Source: Zychaea mexicana (taxonomy: Eukaryota; Mucoromycota; Mucoromycetes; Mucorales; Lichtheimiaceae). Taken from it: DNA of 64,000 nucleotides. Position 1 is the stretch's first letter. Each line of letters starts with the position of its first letter. Positions 11,867-24,400 of the stretch are shown in pieces. Under the pieces are notes generated by a model. That model was not told the origin of the DNA. It was given only the letters and a program-made list of their open reading frames with translations, and ran no database searches. Location: assembly GCF_025766255.1 (NCBI RefSeq), contig NW_026516737.1, positions 164,264-228,263 on the forward strand. Reading direction: 5' to 3'. The position numbers and the translations under genes are program-made.

Positions 11867-13206
11867 ATGGACCAAGAAGCAACACTACACTTGCTTCAAG
11901 ATCCCGCTATTCGTCGTTTTTACACCAACTATGTTGGCATTAGCAATGACAAGGACCTTGTTCGACATTGGCAAGCCATTCGTTCCCGTTTAAGCGAGGT
12001 AAGAAAAAAAAAACTCGTGAGGTCCATCCTATTTCCTCAAGTTCTTTTTTTGCTGACGTTTGTATGAATTCGTGTTGCTTCCTTTTGTCGACTTTTTGCG
12101 CCCCCACCAAAAATAAAGTATGGTCCCAGGTACAAGTGTATCAACTTTTACAAGTTTGTCGGGTCTCGACTGGCAAGCAGATTCTATTACCGCGAACTTG
12201 TTGATATGACAAAACAAGGTTGCCAAGCACCTGTTGTCCTCGATCTCGGTTGCTGCACAGGTAATAAAAAGCCATTCACCTAGCGCGTAGAAAATTTGGG
12301 AGAGAGAAAGAAAGAAAGAAAGAGGTTTGAAAGGTGGGGGATAAGAGAAGAAAAAAAAAGATGAGACATTTTTTGAGGGGTTTTTGCTTGTCAAATGCTT
12401 CCAAAGTGAACATTCGATTGTACTAGTCCCCCAAAAAAGAAGGAATAATTTAAAAAAACACCCTCTCAATCTCTCTCTCTTTTCTCGCCCATCTCGATTG
12501 GAATGATTACCAAACAGGCACCGATCTACGACGGCTGATGTTTGACGGCTATCCCGGTGACAGGCTCTACGGCATTGATCTGAACAAGCACTATATTGAG
12601 AGTGGCTATGATCTGTTTCGCGACCGTGCCACTTGTCCAATCACATTCATTGCTGGCGATATTTTAAGCACAACTGCAACTACTACACCTACTAGTATAT
12701 CATCCACCATCAATAACAAGTTTACCCAAAAAGCCGGCGTGGTCTACACCGGCAGCATGATCCATCTCTTGTCACTCGACCAATTGCATACCCTGATCCA
12801 CCATATTTCCACACATCTCCTCGACCCAGCCGGCGGCATCTTTATAGGCACCCACGTGGCAGCCGACACAACAACATCCATGACACGAAGAGGGAATACC
12901 AAACAGTTTATTGCGGTGCAGGATTTCAAAGATGTATTGGAAAAACATCAGTTTGTCGATATCCAGCTGTGCAAAGAACCGCGTCGAAGGGACCCGGATG
13001 AAAATAGTACGACGTTGGATACATTTTGGCTTTCGTTCAAATGTCGACTCGTCACGGCTACTGCTGCTGCTGCTGCTGCTGCGGATAAAGAAGAAGGAGA
13101 CAATGATGATGCTGTTTGTTGTGATGATGATGATAATGATGGTAGTAGTAATCGTTGTGGTGGTGGTGGCAGTCGTAGTAGTAGTAGTGGTAATAGGAGA
13201 AGTTGA
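11867..13206 (+). CDS. SAM-dependent methyltransferase, AusD-like family
   Basis: Class I methyltransferase of the fungal family whose motif I reads DLGCC-x-G. Exons 11867-11998, 12119-12260 and 12518-13206 join in frame to 320 residues. The N-terminus carries the family motif RYKCINFYKF. Motif I is VVLDLGCCTGTDLRRL, split by intron 2, followed by YPGDRLYGIDLN and an aspartate (AGDIL) typical of SAM binding. The C-terminus is unusual: an alanine run from a GCT repeat, then acidic and Gly/Ser-rich low complexity encoded by trinucleotide repeats. Family members methylate carboxyl or hydroxyl groups of small molecules in secondary metabolism, but many have no known substrate, and no biosynthetic cluster surrounds this one. 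It converges on BUD31 with 39 bases between the two stop codons. Confidence 0.85.
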
Positions 13207-13245
13207 GGCGTCCCATGTTGTTTTTCTATTTTTCTTCTTTCTTTC

Positions 13246-13949
13246 TTAATCGCCACTAGCACAGCCACGGCAACCACAATGTACGCACTCGATCACTTTG
13301 CCTTCTTCCAACCTGGTCTTGGGTACTCGGCAGATACATGTGGTACCGAAATTCGTATCGCGCGGTTGGATACAACGAAGACAACACAGTTTCTCGAATC
13401 CAGGCTATACAGAGTATTCCATACATTAAAAACGAAATTTAATATCTATTTCCCCTTTTCCCCCCCAGTCCCTCTATAACAACAAATGTAATAACACACA
13501 CACACACACACCTTTTTCCATTTTGCAATAAGATTGGCGTCTGCATATTTGTTTTTCAACAAGTAATCATACAATTCGCGCGAAATGGCTTTACGTTTAT
13601 AGTACAAGTCGAAAATGTACCGTGATCGTTGGTGATGAATGCGAAATACTGGCCAAGCGCTTTCTACTATCCGTTTGCCTTCATGGGGTTCATTCTCAAC
13701 TAGTTTGTGTGTAAACAGAGAGAAAAAAAAGGTTAATGGTAAGGCTTCGTAGTAAGATCAATCGATGATGGGGAGAGGGGAAATAAAAAGTTCAACTCGA
13801 TTGAATTCAATTGTGTTCCATGAACAAAGAAAAAAAAAACAAAAAAACTCACTCTCTTTCATCTTTCTGGCAAATTCTTCCAGCGTTGGTTCAATGTCAT
13901 CGAAACCTTCTGGCGGTCGTTTGGTGCGTTGTGTTCTTATTTTTGGCAT
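13246..13949 (-). CDS. BUD31: Pre-mRNA splicing factor BUD31 (G10)
   Basis: Small zinc-binding core spliceosome protein that contacts the U2/U6/Prp8 catalytic centre. Three exons read leftward (13853-13949, 13512-13699, 13246-13404) give 147 residues, matching the family length of about 144-157. The N-terminus [20 protein letters not shown] and the block ENEPHEGKR...[11 protein letters not shown] are near invariant in the family. The C-terminal cysteines ([25 protein letters not shown]) form the three-zinc cluster. The second intron's donor lies inside a (GT)n run at about 13492-13511. The protein is essential or near essential in most eukaryotes. Confidence 0.97.
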
Positions 13950-14622
13950 GCTTTTTTTTCAAGATGTGGACCAGTAAAAAAGTTGGAAAGAAAAAAGAAA
14001 AAGAAAACGAGGCTAGCGTGTTGGGGCTAATACACTTTCTCAAGTTGAACGATGCCGGTCACAGCCCGGGCGGATATGAATCTGTTTAAATTGCCCACAC
14101 ACACACACACATAGAGAGAAAAGAGAGAGAGAGAGAGACGCACTTTGACCCCTACCTACATCTTCATGACGCTGTTTGGTACAGGTCCCACTATCTGATA
14201 TCCCATGCTATCAACAACAATGCTTGTGCCATTTGGTAATATACTACCCAAAAAGAAATGTTAGTCGACTGGTGCTCCACCGGGGGCTCCACAGCGAGCA
14301 TGACATAAGAGTGGCCTTCTTTTCTTTGTGCACACGACACTCAAACATACAACGTGTATAGCAGATGTTATGAAAGGAAGTATCTCTTTGATCAATGACC
14401 ACTTTACTAGAAACCCCTTTGTGGGAATAAAGGTGATAAAAGAGACTGGAACAATGGGATTCTTTGCAGTCGGTCCAATAGTTTAGCCTTCCCTCTTAAA
14501 GCGGAAAAAGATTTTTATTTTGAAGTTTCTTGTAGCTGGAGCAGCCTCTTTTTTTTTTAGGGCACTTGTCAACTTTTTTTTTTCTCTTAGTTGTATATAT
14601 ATATATATATATATATACCACC
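13950..14622. other. Divergent promoter region between BUD31 and RIM2
   Basis: About 670 bases separate two divergently transcribed genes. Holds a (CA)n run near 14096-14111, a GA-rich stretch at 14115-14139 and, directly before the RIM2 start codon, a (TA)n run. No reliable ORF is present. Confidence 0.5.
14594..14617. repeat. (TA)n microsatellite at the RIM2 start
   Basis: Twelve TA units ending five bases before the ATG of the carrier gene. It lies in the 5' leader or core promoter, so length changes could affect expression. Confidence 0.9.
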
Positions 14623-16058
14623 ATGTCAACGACGACAACAACGACAAGCAGTACCGCCACTTCTACCTTGTCACAATTCACCCCACAGTTGGAATCAAAG
14701 CCAAAAAAGCTGACAGTGACGTCCAAAGATTCACGATCCTACGTCCACTTTGTTGCAGGAGGGTAAATGAGGGCCTTTTTCTCTTTCGTTTGTTTATTGT
14801 CCATTTCAAATATGTATTCTAAAAAGACCTTCTGTATGCTCTCTAGTGTGGGTGGACTAGTTGGTGCCGTGTGCACTTCACCACTCGATGTTGTGAAAAC
14901 GAGATTACAGGTATAAAATATATATATACATATATACATAAGCAAAGAGAATGGATGTGTTTATGCTAACTTTTTGCCATGTATGTTTTGTTTTCACGAC
15001 CTAGTCTACATTCTATCAACAAGCCATACGATCGCCGTCCAAAACAACTTCGTCGCATTATATACTGGGTCATTTTGTGGAGACTGGCCGTCTGCTTGTG
15101 TAAGCATCTCTTGTGTGTAGGAATAACCTATGTTTGAGCAGTCGAGTTAACGCACAAAGGGAATGTCAAATAGACGCATCAAACAGGTGGAAGGCATGCG
15201 TGGCTACTTTAAAGGCCTAGGGCCCAATCTGGTTGGCGTCATTCCTGCAAGGCATGTATACTACTCGATTAGGAGAACAACAGGCAACAATGAAAAGGGC
15301 ATACTCAGAGGGCCACCTTCCCCCCCTGATAAATTAACCCTGCTTGAATATATAGATCCATCAACTTTTACACATACGGCAACGGCAAAAAGTTCTTTAC
15401 CGAGCTGAACAATGGCAAAGAAACGCCAGGCGTGCACCTTGTTTCAGCAGCAACGGCAGGCATTGTCACGTCCACGGCAACCAATCCTATCTGGGTCGTC
15501 AAGACCCGTCTGCAACTGCAGCCTACGAACAGTACAGCAGCAGTGCGTCGATATACCAACAGTTTAGACTGTACCTTGCATATATTGAAAGAGGAGGGCA
15601 TCCGCGGGCTGTACAAGGGGATGAGCGCGTCGTATCTGGGGGTGGCGGAAGGCACGATCCAGTGGATGACGTACGAGCACTTGAAAAAAAAGTGGATTGC
15701 GCCGCACCACCACAGCAAGCACGGCATTGGAGGCAAGAGTATCGAAGGGTGGATCGGCAACATTGGGGCAGCGGCGGTGGCGAAGCTTGTGGCAGCATGT
15801 ATCACATATCCTCACGAGGTGATACGCACACGACTGCGACAGCCTGCAGAGGCGAACGGGATTCGGAAATATACGGGACTGATGCAGTGCTTGCGACTGG
15901 TGGCCAAGGAGGAGGGCGTGTCTGCTCTGTATGGTGGCATGACAGCCCACTTGATGCGTGTGGTGCCCAACGCGGCCATCATGTTCTTTTGCTACGAGGC
16001 CATCCTGCACACCTTTGGTGGCGACGACAAGAAAGAGCAAACCACGACGACGACCTAA
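14623..16058 (+). CDS. RIM2: Mitochondrial pyrimidine nucleotide carrier
   Basis: Mitochondrial carrier (SLC25A33/36, yeast Rim2 type) that exchanges pyrimidine nucleotides across the inner membrane, supporting mtDNA and RNA synthesis. Exons 14623-14762, 14847-14910, 15005-15097, 15187-15251 and 15356-16058 join in frame to 354 residues. Three carrier repeats are visible by their P-x-D/E-x-x-K/R signatures: SPLDVVKTRLQ, NPIWVVKTRLQ and YPHEVIRTRLRQ. The W replacing the acidic residue in repeat 2 and the motif GVAEGTIQW are typical of the pyrimidine carriers. Intron 4 fits only as a GC-AG intron (GCATGT at 15252), restoring the family sequence IPARSINFYTYG. The N-terminal 30 residues are a Thr/Ser-rich tail without a clear presequence. 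Confidence 0.94.
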
Positions 16059-16068
16059 AAAAGAAGAA

Positions 16069-16668
16069 CTTCCTAGACCTTTTTGATGTCCCTTGCATAT
16101 TTCCTTATAGACACTGCCATTCATATATCCCCTTCTTTTGCCATAACGGGCCTAAACCCCATCCGGGGTGCCCGTCATCATCCTCATCCTCATCATCCTC
16201 ATCTTCATCATCGTTATCGTCATTGTCACCCATCCACTGTACACCCAAACCCTGTTTCATCACATATACTAATGAACTTTTTTTTTTAATACTTGCAGCT
16301 TGCACATAACACAAAGAACGCCCCTTCTCCTTCCACTCACACACTCTTTCTTTTTTCTTTCTGTATACACACACACATACACACACACCTTGAACCCAAC
16401 CAAGTCAACTCAAATCAACTAAAAAGTATTTAAAACATCCCAAAACACAAGAAAGCTTTGCTTGCCCTTTTTTTTTTTAAAAGAAAAAAGTGTGGAAGGG
16501 GCTAAGCTGTGAAAGTGAGAGAGAGAGAGAGAGAGAAGATGTACAAATAGTGTTTTGTGTTGCTGTTGTTGCTATTGTTGATGTTGTTATTGTCGTTATG
16601 TGAGAAAGGGTTGTTGTGTGTGTGTGTGTGTGTGTGTGTGAAGCACAAACTAATAAGACGAGAGAAGC
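16069..16668. other. Convergent 3' flank, low complexity
   Basis: Between the convergent RIM2 and HMG-like genes. Contains a CATCAT-type trinucleotide run (about 16176-16230), a (GA)n run at 16517-16536 and a (TG)n run at 16614-16640. No coding signal was found. Confidence 0.55.
16614..16640. repeat. (TG)n microsatellite
   Basis: Uninterrupted TG dinucleotides, about 13 units, 30 bases beyond the 3' end of the HMG-like gene. Confidence 0.9.
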
Positions 16669-17456
16669 TTATTTGGCTTCAGCGTTCTTTCTCTTTGGGT
16701 TATCGGGAGAGGTAGCCCAGTTTTGAGCCTAAAAAAGATTGGAAGAAAAAAAAAAAAATTAGCACACCATGGAAAAACTTCAAGTCACAATAATCACCCC
16801 TCCCTCTGCCTATTCCCTTTCTGTGTGTGAAAAAAAAAATAGTAAAAAAACACTTACAGCCTTCTTGAAAGCCTGGATTGGGCGCGATTACGTATAAAGA
16901 AAACGCGAAAATTTGATTAGTAAAAAAAGCAGTTTGCAAATTTTTTTTTTAAAAAAAAAATAGAAGAAAAACGCGCTTTGCACCCCATGCTTCCGGACAA
17001 TGAGTCAAGAAGACGCGCGTTTTTTTTTTCTTTTTTCTTTTTTTTTTTTTTCACTTTTGATTGACGCGAAAAATAAAGTAAAAAAAAAAAAAATTCCAGC
17101 GCGGGCGGATTGTGGTCCTCCCCCATCCCCCAAAAAAAGAAAGAGCGAGAGAAAGACATTTACCTCCTTGTGGGCAATACCGGGGTTGGCAGCCTTGACC
17201 TTACCAAGCTCCTCCTAATGAAAGACCAAAAAAAGAGACAATACGGTCAGTACTCTGACAGTAGGCAGTGATACAGAGAAAAGAAAGAGAGGGAGAAAGT
17301 GTTACCTTCATGAACTTGTTGTAGGGAGAGACCTTCTTGGCTAGTGTATCAAAAGAAAGAAAAAGAGGTCAGCGCTCGACATCATCAGAGAGAGAGAGAG
17401 AGAAGGTAGGTCCTATACAAACTTTGGGTCTTCTTGGCAGTCTTTTCCTTGGCCAT
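16669..17456 (-). CDS. Small HMG-box/YABBY-like nuclear protein
   Basis: A 64-residue basic protein resembling the short fungal YABBY/HMG-box family: N-terminal Lys-rich MAKEKTAKKTQT, then KKVSPYNKFMK, EELGKVKAANPGIAHKE, AFKKA and AQNWATSPDNPKRK. The order S-P-Y-N-x-F-M-K, N-P-x-x-x-H-K-E and A-x-x-W is that of an HMG-type DNA-binding fold, so it is probably a chromatin-associated protein. Five exons read leftward (17423-17456, 17306-17340, 17164-17214, 16858-16872, 16669-16728), all in frame. The fourth is a 15-base microexon coding only AFKKA. The introns, 80-290 bases, outweigh the coding sequence about three to one. Poly-A and poly-T tracts crowd the intron between exons 3 and 4. Confidence 0.85.
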
Positions 17457-18409
17457 TATGAAAAGTTATAGAGAACAGTGGGTCGGATGGATGTAGTAGA
17501 GTGAGAAAGCGGCACCAAAGAGTTTGGTATATGTGAAAAGAGTGAAGAACAAAAGAAAAAAAAGCAAAAAAGAAAAAAAAAACTTATGGGCTGCCTCTAT
17601 AAGTGTTCGCGGTCCAACGCGCTGCGGGGATATATTATAATGATGAGCTGTATTATTATTATTGAATATATGTATATGACACAGCTGGGATTAGAAAGTA
17701 ACCTAATCCGGCCAATCAATGGGCGTCTGCTGCTATGCTCCTATATAGACTAATACATACTCTATTATTATTTGTATCCATCCCACAGCCCACATGGGTG
17801 CATGCTATGGAACCCGCCACCCACAGAGCGCGTTTTCTGTTTTAAGCTTGAGAGAGAGAGGATGGCCACACTGTAGACGAGACCTTGCTGTGCAGAAGAG
17901 ATGCAAACGAGAGAGAGAACTAAAAAAAAAAAAGACAAAGAGAGTGCGGAGTGCTATCCTATCAAGGTGATTGCGCGTACACTATCAGGCGAAAAAAAAA
18001 AAAAAGGCTCTTTCTTGGCTCTTTTTGCGTTTCATACCCAAAATACAATACTAGGGCCATCCCATAACACATCGCACCAAACAACAACAACAACAACAAC
18101 AACAACAAGGCAAACCTGTATATTGGTCGGTACGAATCTGATGACCGTACATGGATGAATGTGCCTCAAGAGTCTTTCCTGTTCTTTAAAAGAATCGTGT
18201 GTGTGAGTACTCATGGAATGGGCTGATCGGGAATGCTGATCGCTATCACCATCAATTGGCTGCTGAGGCTGTAAAACAATAGAAGACTGCCTTGGGGGTA
18301 ATAGCAGACGGTGAAGGTGCAACCTTCTTCACACACACACATAGCATCGCATCCAAGTGAACAAATGCATTTCTTTCAACGGATGTGTGTATCATCACAC
18401 AAACAGTGC

Positions 18410-18437
18410 CACACACACACACACACACACACACACA
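18410..18437. repeat. (CA)n microsatellite
   Basis: About 13 uninterrupted CA units. Confidence 0.9.
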
Positions 18438-18683
18438 TCCCCCTTTCATCGCATATGTCTCATATATGGATAAGCTCACGCCCGTTTGCCCTGTCTCCGA
18501 TGCCCTACTACTACTATCATCATCATCATCGTCATCACCACCACCATCAATCATTCTTCCATTACCAGTCCGCCCAGTACAACTACAACTTTTCTGATAT
18601 AAAACATCTGCATTATATGAACCCCGTTTTCTATCAAAACCCTGTCTCTATTTTTTTGTTCTCGAACAAAGACAAAAAGAATA

Positions 18684-18708
18684 AGCAGCAGCAGCAGCAG
18701 CAGCAGCA
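18684..18708. repeat. (CAG)n microsatellite
   Basis: Eight CAG/AGC units in non-coding sequence. Confidence 0.9.
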
Positions 18709-18753
18709 AGCAAAAAAGCGGGAAACAGTCACCACACCCCCCTTTGGATCACA

Positions 18754-18756
<3 letters not shown>

Positions 18757-18788
<32 letters not shown>
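18757..18788. repeat. (CT)n microsatellite
   Basis: About 16 CT units roughly 150 bases upstream of the start codon of the SPRY/LisH gene. Confidence 0.9.
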
Positions 18789-18790
<2 letters not shown>

Positions 18791-18935
18791 CTTTCTTTAC
18801 TTTTTTCCGTTTTACTGCTTTTTCCTATTGGGAACGAGATTTCTCTTTCCACCTGTACAGGTCGTCCAAATATACCAAAAGAAACACACACACAGAGAGA
18901 GAGAGAGAAAAAGAGAGAAAGAGAAAAGGAAAGCA

Positions 18936-21341
18936 ATGTCTTCCCCTTCTTACACTACCCTGTTTGACTTTGCACCACGCCACACAAACTTTCGTACTCG
19001 CCCCCATGCCTCGGCCATTCTTGCATTTCAACAACACCACCGTGCTGCTGCCGCTGCTGCCGGCCTGTCCTCGCGCTCTGGCCACATTCCACGCAAACGC
19101 AGAACCATCAAGGACGAACTCACCGCCTTTGCCGAACGGCATTCCCATGGCCCTCCTCAATACCCAGCTTACCTCAAGAGCAGTGTCTATGCATGTATGG
19201 TGCAGGAACAATATACCCTCTATTGTACAAAACAATTGTCCACCCCGGCCACTGCTACTAGTAGTAGTAGTAGTAGTAGTGATAAGCAGATTCCTCCCGA
19301 TTCATTAACCGCCGCACTGATATCCCATGACTTACGACTCCCTACGGCTTGGAATCCGGACGACAAGGGCGAGTTTGTGGACATTAGCGAAGATTGTTTG
19401 GAACTCACTTATAAAGGTTTCTTGTCTACTCGATTACCTACTACAGAGAGTAAAAAGGGGAGAGAGAAAAAAAAACTCATCTATCTCGTATTAACACTAA
19501 CACACACATAATAATCACACAGGCGCCGGGAAAGAAGACGCAGATATCTCGGCCGTGCGAGCCAATTACCCGTTCCGTCCACAATGCGGCATCTTTTATT
19601 ACGAAGTAGAGATCATATCCAAGGGGTTGGACGGACACATTGGCATTGGCTTTTGCTGGGCATCCAACAGTCTAGACCGACTGCCTGGATGGGAAGAGCA
19701 TTCGTGGGGCTACCATGGCGACGATGGCCATCTGTTCTCTGGTCCGGGCACAAGCAAGGCCTATGGCCCCAAGTTTGGCACCGGCGATGTGATCGGATGC
19801 GGCTTTGATTTCCGTACCATGTCTGCTTTTTATACCAAGAATGGCGTCTATCTCGGCACCGCCTTTCGGAATGTCACCGGTCGATCCATCTTTCCGTTCG
19901 TTGGTTTCAAGACCCCGGGCGAACGGTTGCGTGCTAATTTCGGCCAACAGGACTTTACCTTTGATATTGCTCAGTATTACAAGGATGAGCGGAGGTATAC
20001 TTTGAATAAGGTGTTGGAGAAACAGCAATCACTGTTGCATCATCATCACAATCGCCAACAACAACTTTTAAAACGAAAAAAACGACAAGAGTCTCATGGT
20101 GAAAAACAGATGCATGATCAGGTCGTGTTGGATTATTTGTTACACCACGGATATACACAATCAGCTACGGTTCTGCGACACTTGATTGCACCGTCAACAA
20201 CACTATCGGGTATATCCAGTGCTGATTCTGTGTCTCAAGAACAACATCACCAACGAAGGCAATGTGAGCAAGATGAGGAGAGTGAGGCGAAATCAAGACG
20301 AGGTACCAAAATATAAGAATGGGTGGAAGGGGCGGCAAAAAGCAATATACGTGATACAAAATACATGTATGCTGATCTATCTATACAATTTTGTGGAAAA
20401 AAAAATAGACATACGAATGGCGATCATGCGGGAAGATGTACAAGTAGCCATCAGCTTGTGTCATGAAAAACACCCAGGTGTTCTAGATAAGAATCCAGAT
20501 CTATTGTTTCGATTACGGTGTCGTCAATTTATCGACATGGTACGCAAGGCACATCAACAAAACGCAACAGAGGAGGATCCAATGGAGGTGGACGACATCA
20601 ATAACAATCCAGCAGTGAGGCAACATGCGGGTACCAAGCGACGACGACGCGATAGCAGTAGTAGTAGCAGCAATCATCATCATGTCGTATCGGATCACAT
20701 TCAACAGCAGCAACTACTACAACAGAAAGAGATGGATGATGATGATGATCGTGGATCAGCCTATCAAGACGACGACGATGAGGATGCATCATTTGAAGAC
20801 AATGCATTCCAAGAAATCATGAACTATGGGCAAAAGTTACAACGAGAATATGGTGTCATGGCTGAACAGCGACCGGATATAAAATCAGAGTTGATGGTAG
20901 GATGAAGGGAATCAGAGGATGAAGCGTTAAAAAAAAGAGTAAAGTGGGGTGGGGGGGAGTGGGCGACTCATGAAGACATTATTCATTATCGACATTTTTG
21001 CCAGGCTGCGTTTTCGGTGCTGGCATATACCGATCTGGACGATTGTGCAGTATCCTATCTATTCGAAGCACACCATGCAGAAAATCTAGCTTCTGATTTA
21101 AACTCGGCTATCCTTGGTAAGGGGTTTTTTTTTTTTGGGAGCCATATGTGTGGATTGTCAAGAAAGAAAGCAATAATTAAACTTCATCATTGTAGTAAAC
21201 CAAGGCCAACATCCAACACCTGCCTTGGAACGCATCTATCGACAAACGTCTACTGTAGTCAATGAACTAGTGCTTACTGGAAACAGCCAGGCAGCCATGT
21301 TAAAACCTGATCAAGATTGTATGCTGCCATCATCAACATAA
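18936..21341 (+). CDS. RanBPM/GID1-type SPRY-LisH-CTLH-CRA protein
   Basis: Homologue of RanBP9/RanBP10 and yeast Vid30 (Gid1), a scaffold of the CTLH/GID ubiquitin ligase. Exons 18936-19416, 19523-20302, 20409-20896, 21005-21116 and 21196-21341 join in frame to 668 residues. The N-terminal ~150 residues are variable, with a Ser run. The SPRY domain (about 165-320) shows YYEVEIISKG, IGIGFC, GWEEHSWGYHGDDGH and GDVIGCGFDF. The LisH motif (about 355-375) reads VVLDYLLHHGYTQSA. CTLH/CRA follows with IRMAIMREDVQVAISLC, FRLRCRQFIDMVR and, after an acidic insert, AYTDLDDCAVSYLF. In yeast this complex degrades gluconeogenic enzymes when glucose returns. The next gene starts 125 bases downstream on the same strand. 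Confidence 0.93.
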
Positions 21342-21466
21342 TAGAAACACACACTTTTTTTTTTCCTAGCTCGAAATCATATCATCCCTTTGCTGCGCAT
21401 ATTAAACTTTTTTTCCTTAATCTCTTTGTCGCCCCGCTCTTTCCCCTTCTCTCTCTTTTTCCCTTA

Positions 21467-24400
21467 ATGTCCTCGTCACTGATCGGTTCATTATTAAAAC
21501 TTGAATCACAGCTTCAATGCGATCTTTGGTAAAATACATGAACTTTTTTATTTTTTTCGGTTCAACATTGTTAAATTCGAGAAATTATGTATATAGTCAT
21601 AACTTGGTGAACGACGCACGTACATTGAATGAATGCGGACATCGGTTTTGTCGGTAAAACAGTTACCCCACCACTTGTCTTAAAAAAACTACTGAAATGA
21701 CAATAACAAAGCAGTTGACACCACAATGTATCCTATTTTGCTAGAGGATGTGTATATGACAGGATCGGTGTTGAACGAACGTGTCCTACGTGTCATTTAC
21801 CTGCCATTGTCAAAAATCTTCGACCTGATCCCATGCACGACACGTTGGTTGCGTGTGTACGCAAACTTGGGACTTTGTTGGTAGGCGGTACACCTTCTGT
21901 CGATACACATGGCTTGCTATCTGAAAATAATAGCATGGAACAAGCTGGCGACCCTATGCATCGTCATCGCCTTCAAGAGAGTAGCGGATTGTTGCAAATG
22001 GCACGGGATACGAGTAATGACAAGGGCACGACGCGGTCAGAATGGATGGATAGTCAGCCGCAGAATGATACGGATCGATCACTTTCAGGCACAAAGATGT
22101 ACGAAACATCCCCGATATCTCTTCTGCAGCCAGTACAAGAGTTTCCATCCATGTCACCACACATGCCACAGACACCAAGTGAAATGGAAGACCAGACGAT
22201 GTCGGATGAGAAACACGTACCGACACATTCAGCAGTAGCAGACACCTTGATGGAAACCAAGACACTCTCAGCGGTGGAACAGCAAAGGGGGGCTGAAGAA
22301 AAAGTGAAAGACTTGACAGTGGGTCACGACGTCTTTTCCTCTTCAGTATCAAGTGTTTCTACGACTGATGCTATGCTCCCCTCTTGGCTACGCGATCAGC
22401 TCAGAAACAGCGTACCACCACTCAATGAGGACGATGCTATGTCTAGACCCTCTCTCGACAGCGTAGGATCCGAATCGGAAACAGTCCCGTTGCTACGCGA
22501 TTGGCTCCGTCGCAGCGACAGCAGTGATTTAGTTCGATTCCACCGCCCAGCAAAGGGGATCATCGCCTCAGTGACTCGGACACCTTCACCGCTACAAATA
22601 GACGAGGGTGATTTGTCCCCGCATGGCAATGACGACGACGTCGATGACACAATGTCATGTGATGAGCAAGTAACGAATGGATCAGAAATAGGATCGAGCG
22701 TTGCAACAGGACAGCAAACACCATCACTGTTACGAGATTATTTGGCCGCACCATTTGATTACGATGAAGAAGAAGATACTATCATGCAGGAACAACCTAA
22801 AGAAGACCCTACTCCAAACAATGTACAAAATACGACAAACACTGCTGATAGCCACGACCATGTCAGCAACAAAATAAAAACACCCTCTACGATACCGAGT
22901 TCCTCCAAACACGACGAACAACAGCAACAACAACAATACCACCCTCATTCTCATTTTGTAAATAATAACGGCATCAACACTACTACTACTACTCCGACTC
23001 AGCATAGCATCAACCATTGTAATAATTATATCGGCATCCAACATCAACATGAACAACAACAACAACCACCTACTGCTACTACCGCAGTCGTTGAGAACGA
23101 CAACAACGAGACCGATGATAACGAGCGTTATAGCGCTGAGGCACTTCTCAAAGAGCTCGATCAAAGCTCACTCCCTGATGACGAACTTTCTTTTCCTGAA
23201 GACGAGAGATTGCCGCCACCATCCAACCGAACCATTGCCCAAGTTCCTGTTGCTGTACAACCCATCACCCACGAGGAGGACGACAACAACAACGACGACA
23301 ACATGTCATTATTGTTACAAGAATTACTCAAGGATGATGGACTTCCAGACGACGAAATACCAAGTACCAGCGAAAAAGGGAAAAGAAAGCAATCGGAAAA
23401 AAGAAAAAGCATCGACAGGTCGAATGCTAGCAGCAAAGCACCGATATCATTGCCTTCTCCGGCGACAACAGAAGAAGCAGTAGCACCTGAGGCATTAGCG
23501 GAAACAGACATTTTCTCGATTGATGTACCTCATCCTTATTCAAAGCGATTACGGTTGTCAGACCCTAACGATCACAGTGGCAGTAGAATCGCTCGTAATA
23601 ATAATCATCCTGCACAGCCATCAGCAGCAGCAGCAACTGCAGCAGATCAACAAGAACAACAGCAAGGGCCGTCGATAACAGCAGCAAAAGAACCATGGCA
23701 ATGTTTACACTGTCAGTACATGAATCCAGTCACCGTGGAAACCTGCGGTCTGTGTCGGAAAATGCGCGGTAGTGCACCAGCAGTAACGATTTCGCAAAGT
23801 ATATCAAGTACGCCCATGACAGTGACGGCCAGTGTTATTCCTACATCACAAGAGGAACAAGACTACCTTGCTGCTACTCGTATGAGAACTTTCGATGCGG
23901 TACGTGTTATGTTCACGGGTATCAAAACAGTAAGTTTCTTTTATCTTTCTTTGTCTCTTTGTTTTGAAATTAGGATGTAGTGAGAAGAATTAAAGGAGGG
24001 GGGGTCATTAATTGATAACAATAAAAGGATGAAGCACAAGCGGTTCTGGACAAGTTTGGTGAGAGTGAATTGACCCTATCGCCGGTCAATGATGACGTCG
24101 ATGATATACCAAGACATGTTGACGATGTGACGCACATTGTGACAAAGGGAAATGAGCAAGGACTGAGTGGCAGGACAGTCAAATACCTGTGGGGCATTCT
24201 AGCAGGCAAATGGGTTGTAGATGTAACATGTAAGTAATAAGCTTATATCATCCCGAAATGGCAAAATTTCCAAAAACCATGGAAATCGAGAAATTCAAAC
24301 ATTTGGGAAATCATCTAGGGTTGATTGATAGTTGCAATGAAGGGCGTTGGCTTCCCGAAGCACCGTACGAGATTGTGGGGGACACAGTAATGGGTCTCAC

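Larger units (their letters stand above)
17457..18935. other. Divergent intergenic region, repeat-rich
   Basis: About 1.5 kb between the divergent HMG-like and SPRY/LisH genes. Contains (CAA)n near 18079-18109, (CA)n at 18410-18437, ATC/ACC trinucleotides near 18510-18550, (CAG)n at 18684-18708 and (CT)n at 18757-18788. The last lies in the probable 5' leader of the downstream gene, followed by CA and GA runs up to its start. Long open frames here arise from these repeats and are not credible genes. Confidence 0.55.

Noticed and set aside
12029..12640. 203-codon minus-strand frame
   Set aside because: It lies antisense over exons 2-3 and an intron of the methyltransferase and has no domain.
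15564..16124. 186-codon minus-strand and 215-codon plus-strand alternative frames
   Set aside because: Shadows of the RIM2 last exon, which has clear carrier signatures.
18311..18967. 218-codon frame rich in His/Ser
   Set aside because: Produced by CA, CAT, CAG and CT microsatellites upstream of the SPRY/LisH gene.
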